Notes under the pieces: model-generated | Database searches by the model: none | What the model saw: only the letters and a program-made list of their open reading frames with translations | Told to the model about the DNA's origin: nothing | Part shown: one piece after another, positions 58,806 to 64,000 of the stretch | How the letters are laid out: each line of letters begins with the position of its first letter | Position numbering within the stretch: the first letter of the stretch is position 1 | DNA from: Chamaecrista fasciculata | Lineage: Eukaryota; Streptophyta; Magnoliopsida; Fabales; Fabaceae | Length of the DNA: 64,000 nucleotides | Direction: 5' to 3' | NCBI GenBank assembly: GCA_003254925.1 | Contig: QANZ01015150.1 | Location: 155,106-219,105, forward strand | Made by a program: the position numbers and the translations under genes

Positions 58806-60160
58806 ACCAATTTTTATTAGCCTCAATACATCAATTTAAAAATAAATAAAAGATAACAATATAACATATATAATTTAAACCACAAATAATTTATTGACAT
58901 AATTTTCAGGCTAGGCCTCCGCAACTTGAATATATTGAATCATAGAGAATTAGAGATTGTTGTAGCTTAAGTCGTAATTATATATGTCAAATATGTAAAT
59001 TTGTGCATGTCGGATCAAAATATTGATGAGATCAGAGGAGCCGATATATTTTATTATATCGACCCTTTTCTTGTCAATCCAATCTGAAGTGTGCAAGTGG
59101 ACTTAGCTACAGAAAAAACAATAACAACATGAAGGTAATTTATTAAGTGACTATATATTTCATGAGTCCCAATATGATTGCAACTGCAACACCAGCAAAG
59201 TAGCAATTTATAGCTGAGCAAGTGGTCAGATTGACCTAGTTGGCATCGAGCTGGACTTGCGTTATTTTAAAAGGAAGGAAATTATTACTTAAATGGGCAT
59301 TTACTTTTTATTAACTAAATTAATAATTTACTTTGTACCAAAAAAAAATTAATAATTTACTTGATAATTTAATCTTTGAAAGATTTACCAAAACCAAAAG
59401 CATTTATTTTTATTAACTAAATTAATAATTTAATCTTTGAAAAATTATTTTCTTGATAATTTGATCTCAAAGTACGATAATAATTAAATTGAATACAACG
59501 TACTTATAAATAAACAAAAGAATTAATTACTATGGTCAATAATTGATATTTTGAATAAGGAGTTATAAAAAAAAGAAAAGAAAAAGAAGAAGGCAACGAG
59601 TACATGTACAAAAANAAGAAGAAGAAGGCAACGAGTACATGTACAAAAGACATAATTAAAATTCAAGGCCACATTAAAGATATGTGGAGTGTTAAAATGT
59701 TATAATAATTAAATAGATAAAGCAAGAATTCGAAAAGAAAAAAAAACTATAGTAGATGAAGCAAGTGCATGCAATTTATTAGTCTCTCTGTCGAGCTTCG
59801 TCGTGTTTCATATTTAATTTAAAAGCTATTCCTTGTGTCATTTGTCACAAACCCCACATGTGATATCCAATTTTAAGGGAAAACTTTACACCATGAATTG
59901 TTGTGTACATATATAATTGATGGGAGAGAGTATATGGTTTTAAGGTATAGAAAATATGCACACAAAAAGGAAATCTTTGGAGCATGCATATATACATCTA
60001 TACTATATTATATGGCTCCACCCCTTTATGGTTAGTCAAAATTATTGAATTAAAAAATTAAGAAAGAAAAAGAAATAACCCACTTTCCTCTAGCCACGTT
60101 TTCTCAAATCTCACCCCATACAAGTTACTTTTAATTTTCATTAATATTTTAAGCTCCATA
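58806..60160. other. AT-rich intergenic with a short duplication at an N
   Basis: No gene. At about 59585-59648 the string gaaggcaacgagtacatgta is present twice, either side of an ambiguous base at 59615. Otherwise nothing recognised. Confidence 0.55.
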
Positions 60161-60164
60161 AAAA

Positions 60165-60300
60165 AAAGGGTATATTACACTTTGGTACCTTATAGTTTGG
60201 TCATATTTCACTTTAATACCCGGTGATTTAAAAAGTGACACTTTGACACCATGTGATATTCTCTTTTAACAAATTATTTTTCAATAATTTAATATTTTAC
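60165..60300. repeat. Half-copy of the ttacactttggtacc foldback family
   Basis: Begins tatattacactttggtacct and continues tttggtcatatttcacttta, like the left arm of the 43.86-44.19 kb element. No right arm found. Confidence 0.5.
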
Positions 60301-61855
60301 ATACATATTTGCGTGTCCGTTAAGGTACGCAAAGCCTCTAGTATCATATATGAAGTAACAACAAAAATAATTAGGAGACAAGAAAGTATAGAGGATCTAG
60401 AACAAATTGAGGGCAAGTGGAACTAAAAAAAATAAGGGCTCATCATTATGTTAAGTGCAGAAAAGGCGATTTTAAAAGAGCTCGATCGAAAGTAAGTATT
60501 ATTAGTAGCTAGCTAGGAGTCAAAAGCAGCATGTGGACGTGGGTGGATCACATTTATTGCTATACAACTAGAGCAACCAAACTTCAAGAAAAAGTAGTAC
60601 TCCTATATAACAAGGAAAATTTTGTCACTATATATAGGAATTTTGTATGATTTGCACAGCATATAGTCAGAGTCAGAGACAATTGGCTGGCGTGTTCGTG
60701 CAGAATGAGATGCCTACTTGGACTGTCTCAAAGATGTTCAGTTTATATACATTCACAAAAAACGTGTGTGTGGATTGAACATGAAGTAGGAATAATAATA
60801 AGTATCAAATGGAATATATATAGAATAGAGAGAATAAAAATGAAGGATAGGGAAGGAAGGTAAGAGAGAAAACAAATATATATTAATATACCTAATTATA
60901 TATGCAAAGCCAGAGTGATGAGTATATATATTTATTTTATTATCCGACCAACTCAATATTCTAAAATCTATCTTATCTCTCTTTGGACATATTAATGCTA
61001 GCATGATTAGGACAAAGATTCCCATGTGGCGTGTTTCTATTGGTGCAATATCTTCCAAGAAGATTTATGCCTCTTAATAGGACACAAACCATAGCAATTA
61101 TTCCTTCCCGCAGTAAATTATAATGTTTTGTGGCAGACATAGCAAGAAGTTAATTATAGTGATTAGGATTAACTGACTAAGCATAACTTTAATCAGTATA
61201 ATAAGGTAAGCAATTATATGCAAATGACATGCAGATATGCCTACGTGATTAAGGCTAATTAACCACTAAAACATCAACCAATTTATTTCAATCGTACTCA
61301 TCCATTGTCGTCGCTCTCTTAATTGTTGCCCTCTTATTTAATTGGGACACTAGCTATATAATTGGGGACAAGAATTTAATATCATAATTCATTTTAGTTG
61401 AGCAACATCAAGTGACATATTATAACCTTGCTTATTGTAGTAATTCACCTTTGTAAGTTGCACTCATGCAATCAGCTAGGCTTAGCTGTCAACAATTAAT
61501 TAGAAAGACAAATAATATATAAATATATACATATATATACGCCCTATCTCATGTACGTACTAGTTGAAATGTTGAATATTCCCTAGACTTGAATTAATTA
61601 TTATAGCTAGCTTAGAAAAAAAATGGCCGATGTCGGAAGAAGGGCCAAAATTGCAAAGGTAATGGAGCTGGTAGCTGCAGTATAAGTCAATTCCACAATG
61701 TGAAAATGAAGCGAAAGCCCTCTCGTTAATTTCTTGGGTGCTTCCTTTACATGCGCTGGCTCTCAGTTGGAATCCATAATCCAATTGGAGCTAGCACTTA
61801 AATTTTAAGCAATGAGCTTCAATTCCCATCATATATATATATATATATATTCAAA
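60301..61855. other. Intergenic, nothing recognised
   Basis: AT-rich. Short open frames lack domains or splice continuation. Ends in an (AT)n run at about 61830-61850. Confidence 0.5.
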
Positions 61856-61859
61856 TTAA

Positions 61860-62510
61860 TGTTGGTGGCACCAACAGTCTTGATAATAGGCCCAATAATC
61901 AGGAGATCCAATTGACAAAAGATGCCCTTGGCCCAGCACACCATAGGCCCACAAGGTGGGTTGTAAGGGCGAGAACGCCCTTAACCCCGTTAAGGCAGGA
62001 ACGCCCATAACCATAGAGGGCATGGGCACCCATGGAGCATAAGGTCGCAAGGAATAAGGAGACATTCCCTAAACCAATCAGGAACCAATCAAGGATCAAC
62101 CAAAATCCGCTGTCAATCAAGACAAATTGCTCAGATATCCTTCCCATGGATTCTACCTTGGCCATCAAGGCGCCTTACGTAAATAAGGAAATAGTGATTC
62201 ACTTATCCTTAATTGGCAAAACAATATATTCCTACATGAAATAGGAAATATTATGATTCACATCCCATATCACCGAAGACATCTCTTCTTACAATCAATG
62301 AAGTTTCCTTAAATGGACTCTCCTCAATGAGCCTATAAATACAAGATGGTAACTCTATGAAATGTACGTTACTCACGCTACTCATGCTAGCTCATATTCC
62401 CATCTCTTATCTCACAGGGGAGACACCCTGTGGTTCATTATCTTGCAGGAAAATCTTGCAGTGAACCGGGAAATGACCATTGGCCAAATCCTAGTTCATC
62501 AAGTCTAACA
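61860..62510 (+). mobile_element. Probable solo LTR
   Basis: Starts TGTTGGTGGCACCAACAG and ends ...AAGTCTAACA, so the ends are TGTT..AACA as in LTRs. Base composition is much more GC-rich than its flanks. It contains a TATA-like segment gcctataaatacaag (about 62333-62347) followed by a plausible transcribed region. No matching second LTR, primer-binding site or 5-bp target duplication was found, so it may be truncated or a solo LTR. Confidence 0.45.
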
Positions 62511-62532
62511 CAAGCTCCCTTGTTAATTTTAG

Positions 62533-62905
62533 AAGGTCAAATAGTGCAAATTTGATCTCATATCTTTTGCTTAATTTCTAATTTGGTTTCATTTTTTTTT
62601 TGTATTTTTGGTCCTATATCTTTGGGTCAATTCCTAATTTAGTCTCATATCTTTTGGTTAATTGCAGATTTAGTCATATATATGTGGGTCAGGTGCAGAA
62701 TTGGTTTGATAGTTGGTTGATCTTTTTGTAAAGATATTAAACCAATTCTGCAACTTAATAAAAAAGATATAGAATAAAAAATGGTATGAGACCAAAATTA
62801 GGACCTTTTGCATAGATATGAGATCAAAAGTGTAACAAAAAAGATACAGAACCAAATTGAGAATTGAACAAAAAATATAAGACCAAAATTATACTTTGGC
62901 CGTTT
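62533..62905. repeat. Foldback element of the ggtctcatatc type
   Basis: The left part has caaatttgatctcatatctt and repeated gtctcatatcttttg words; the right part has the complementary agatatgagatcaaaagtg and aaatataagaccaaaattat. The two halves face each other around about 62715. No frame. Confidence 0.6.
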
Positions 62906-64000
62906 TAGAATATATATATATATAGTATAGCTAATTAATTAATTTTGAGTTTTGATATATGGGAACACAGTGTATATATATATATAGGCAAGTTGTTATT
63001 GGATGATTAATTCTTAAGTAAAACGGAAATTTCCATGCTTCCCAGCCAATCATGCATGCATGTTTATCTGGGTAGAAACTTAAGGAAGAAGAATATGAAA
63101 AATAAATACATAAATAAATTAGTGAAGTTGGCCAACAGTACTAGCTAGCTACAATTGATACAATTTCGATATAATCAATTAAAAAAATGGAAACTAGCTC
63201 TCCATGATATGGTGAGACCTTGGTTTGATACTTGTCTCAATCTTACAGGCCGAAGTCGCCTCGCAGTCGTCATATGATCTCTTCATTCACGTTCTCTCTT
63301 TTGCATTAAGATTCACCATATTAACTGCAAATCTAGAGACGATCTTTTCAAGCACATGGATATTCATGATCTCCCAACCCCACGTCCTTGTTAATTCTAT
63401 AGACAATCATTATTCTTCTCATCATTGCTTATCTTATTCTTATTATCATCTATCGTATCATATCCCTCTCTTTTAATTTTTTTTTATCCTTTTCCTTCCC
63501 ATCTAAGATTTTCAATTATTCTGTGGGTGAGTTAGTCGAAATCCACAGAAACAACACAATCTTGACAAATATCTTAAATTCCTAACTCTTAAACGTTGGT
63601 GTGCCTGCATATATACATTCCAAAATTACCTTACCATTTATCATCCACATATATATATATTTATATATTTATATACTCCATCACATTATTTACATAAACT
63701 TCATTTTCTCGCTATTAAGTCGAGTTATAATTGTCCCCACAGAATTTTGGATTACGATTGACTTAAGTACGTAAAATAATACATATTTTTAATTCAATCT
63801 AGTTTTCCTTGCGTACTTGAACTATATTTTATTGCTATACATCATTATTAAGCTTATAATTAATATATTGATATATGTATATATATATATATATATAGTT
63901 AAATTTATACTGTGATGTCTCCATTTTTCTTACAAATTTGGCTTTAACCTTTTTTCATCAACATATATTATATATATGGATTTATTTAACATATGTCCTT
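62906..64000. other. AT-rich intergenic, nothing recognised
   Basis: Contains several (TA)n/(AT)n tracts (about 62915, 62975, 63645, 63885) and no supported gene. Confidence 0.5.

Noticed and set aside
61899..62168. 89-residue open frame in the 62-kb repeat
   Set aside because: It falls inside the probable solo LTR and resembles no retroelement or host protein.

Overview
This is a plant nuclear window, almost certainly from a dicot. It is AT-rich and has spliced genes with short exons and GT..AG introns. The predicted proteins are plant-type, and the long intergenic spacers are packed with transposable-element debris (tRNA-derived SINEs including one Au-type, MULE/hAT-like foldback elements, a LINE fragment, Tat/Ogre-like LTR remains). 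I see no organellar, bacterial or viral coding block. Most short open frames are shadows; the real genes only appear after exons are joined at splice sites, which I did by hand. In every finished model the reading phase closes across all junctions.

Layout. 1-5.6 kb: repeats (GC-rich patch, tandem tRNA-Met-derived repeat, LTR-like debris, a large diverged inverted repeat). 5.7-7.6 kb (+): four-helix membrane protein of unknown function. 9.0-10.6 kb (-): ribosomal protein eL31, with telo-box and site II motifs upstream. 13.6-22.7 kb (-): a 21-exon M16 metalloprotease (PQQL-like) ending in a putative tail anchor. 23-24.1 kb: a foldback element and a hAT-type MITE with an exact 8-bp target duplication. 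24.2-25.5 kb (+): uS8/RPS15A of the divergent type reported to serve mitochondria. 27.5-29.0 kb (-): caffeoyl-CoA O-methyltransferase-like pseudogene, next to a LINE fragment. 31-34.9 kb: Tat/Ogre-type LTR remnant with tandem repeats. 34.9-36.6 kb (-): second CCoAOMT-like copy with an altered C-terminus. 37.3-39.8 kb: TIR elements. 40.3-43.6 kb (-): unknown plant protein with a tandemly duplicated exon next to an N. 44.6-47.2 kb (+): secreted/ER saposin-like (canopy/MSAP-type) protein. 48.2-53.0 kb (-): type I protein arginine methyltransferase 1, with an 11-nt microexon. 53.1-64 kb: gene-poor and rich in transposons.

The host genes are mostly independent housekeeping genes, not an operon-like system. 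Their neighbourhood (eL31, M16 protease, RPS15A, CCoAOMT-like, PRMT1) recalls several Arabidopsis segments that each hold a subset of these genes, so the order here may be close to ancestral.

The most unusual object is a nearly 2-kb palindrome at 56.5-58.5 kb. Its two arms each carry the 5' end of a choline/ethanolamine kinase gene, including a 5'-UTR intron. Its termini match those of a MULE-like foldback element 3 kb away. It looks like a gene-capturing hairpin transposon that could, if transcribed, feed small RNAs against the host kinase gene.
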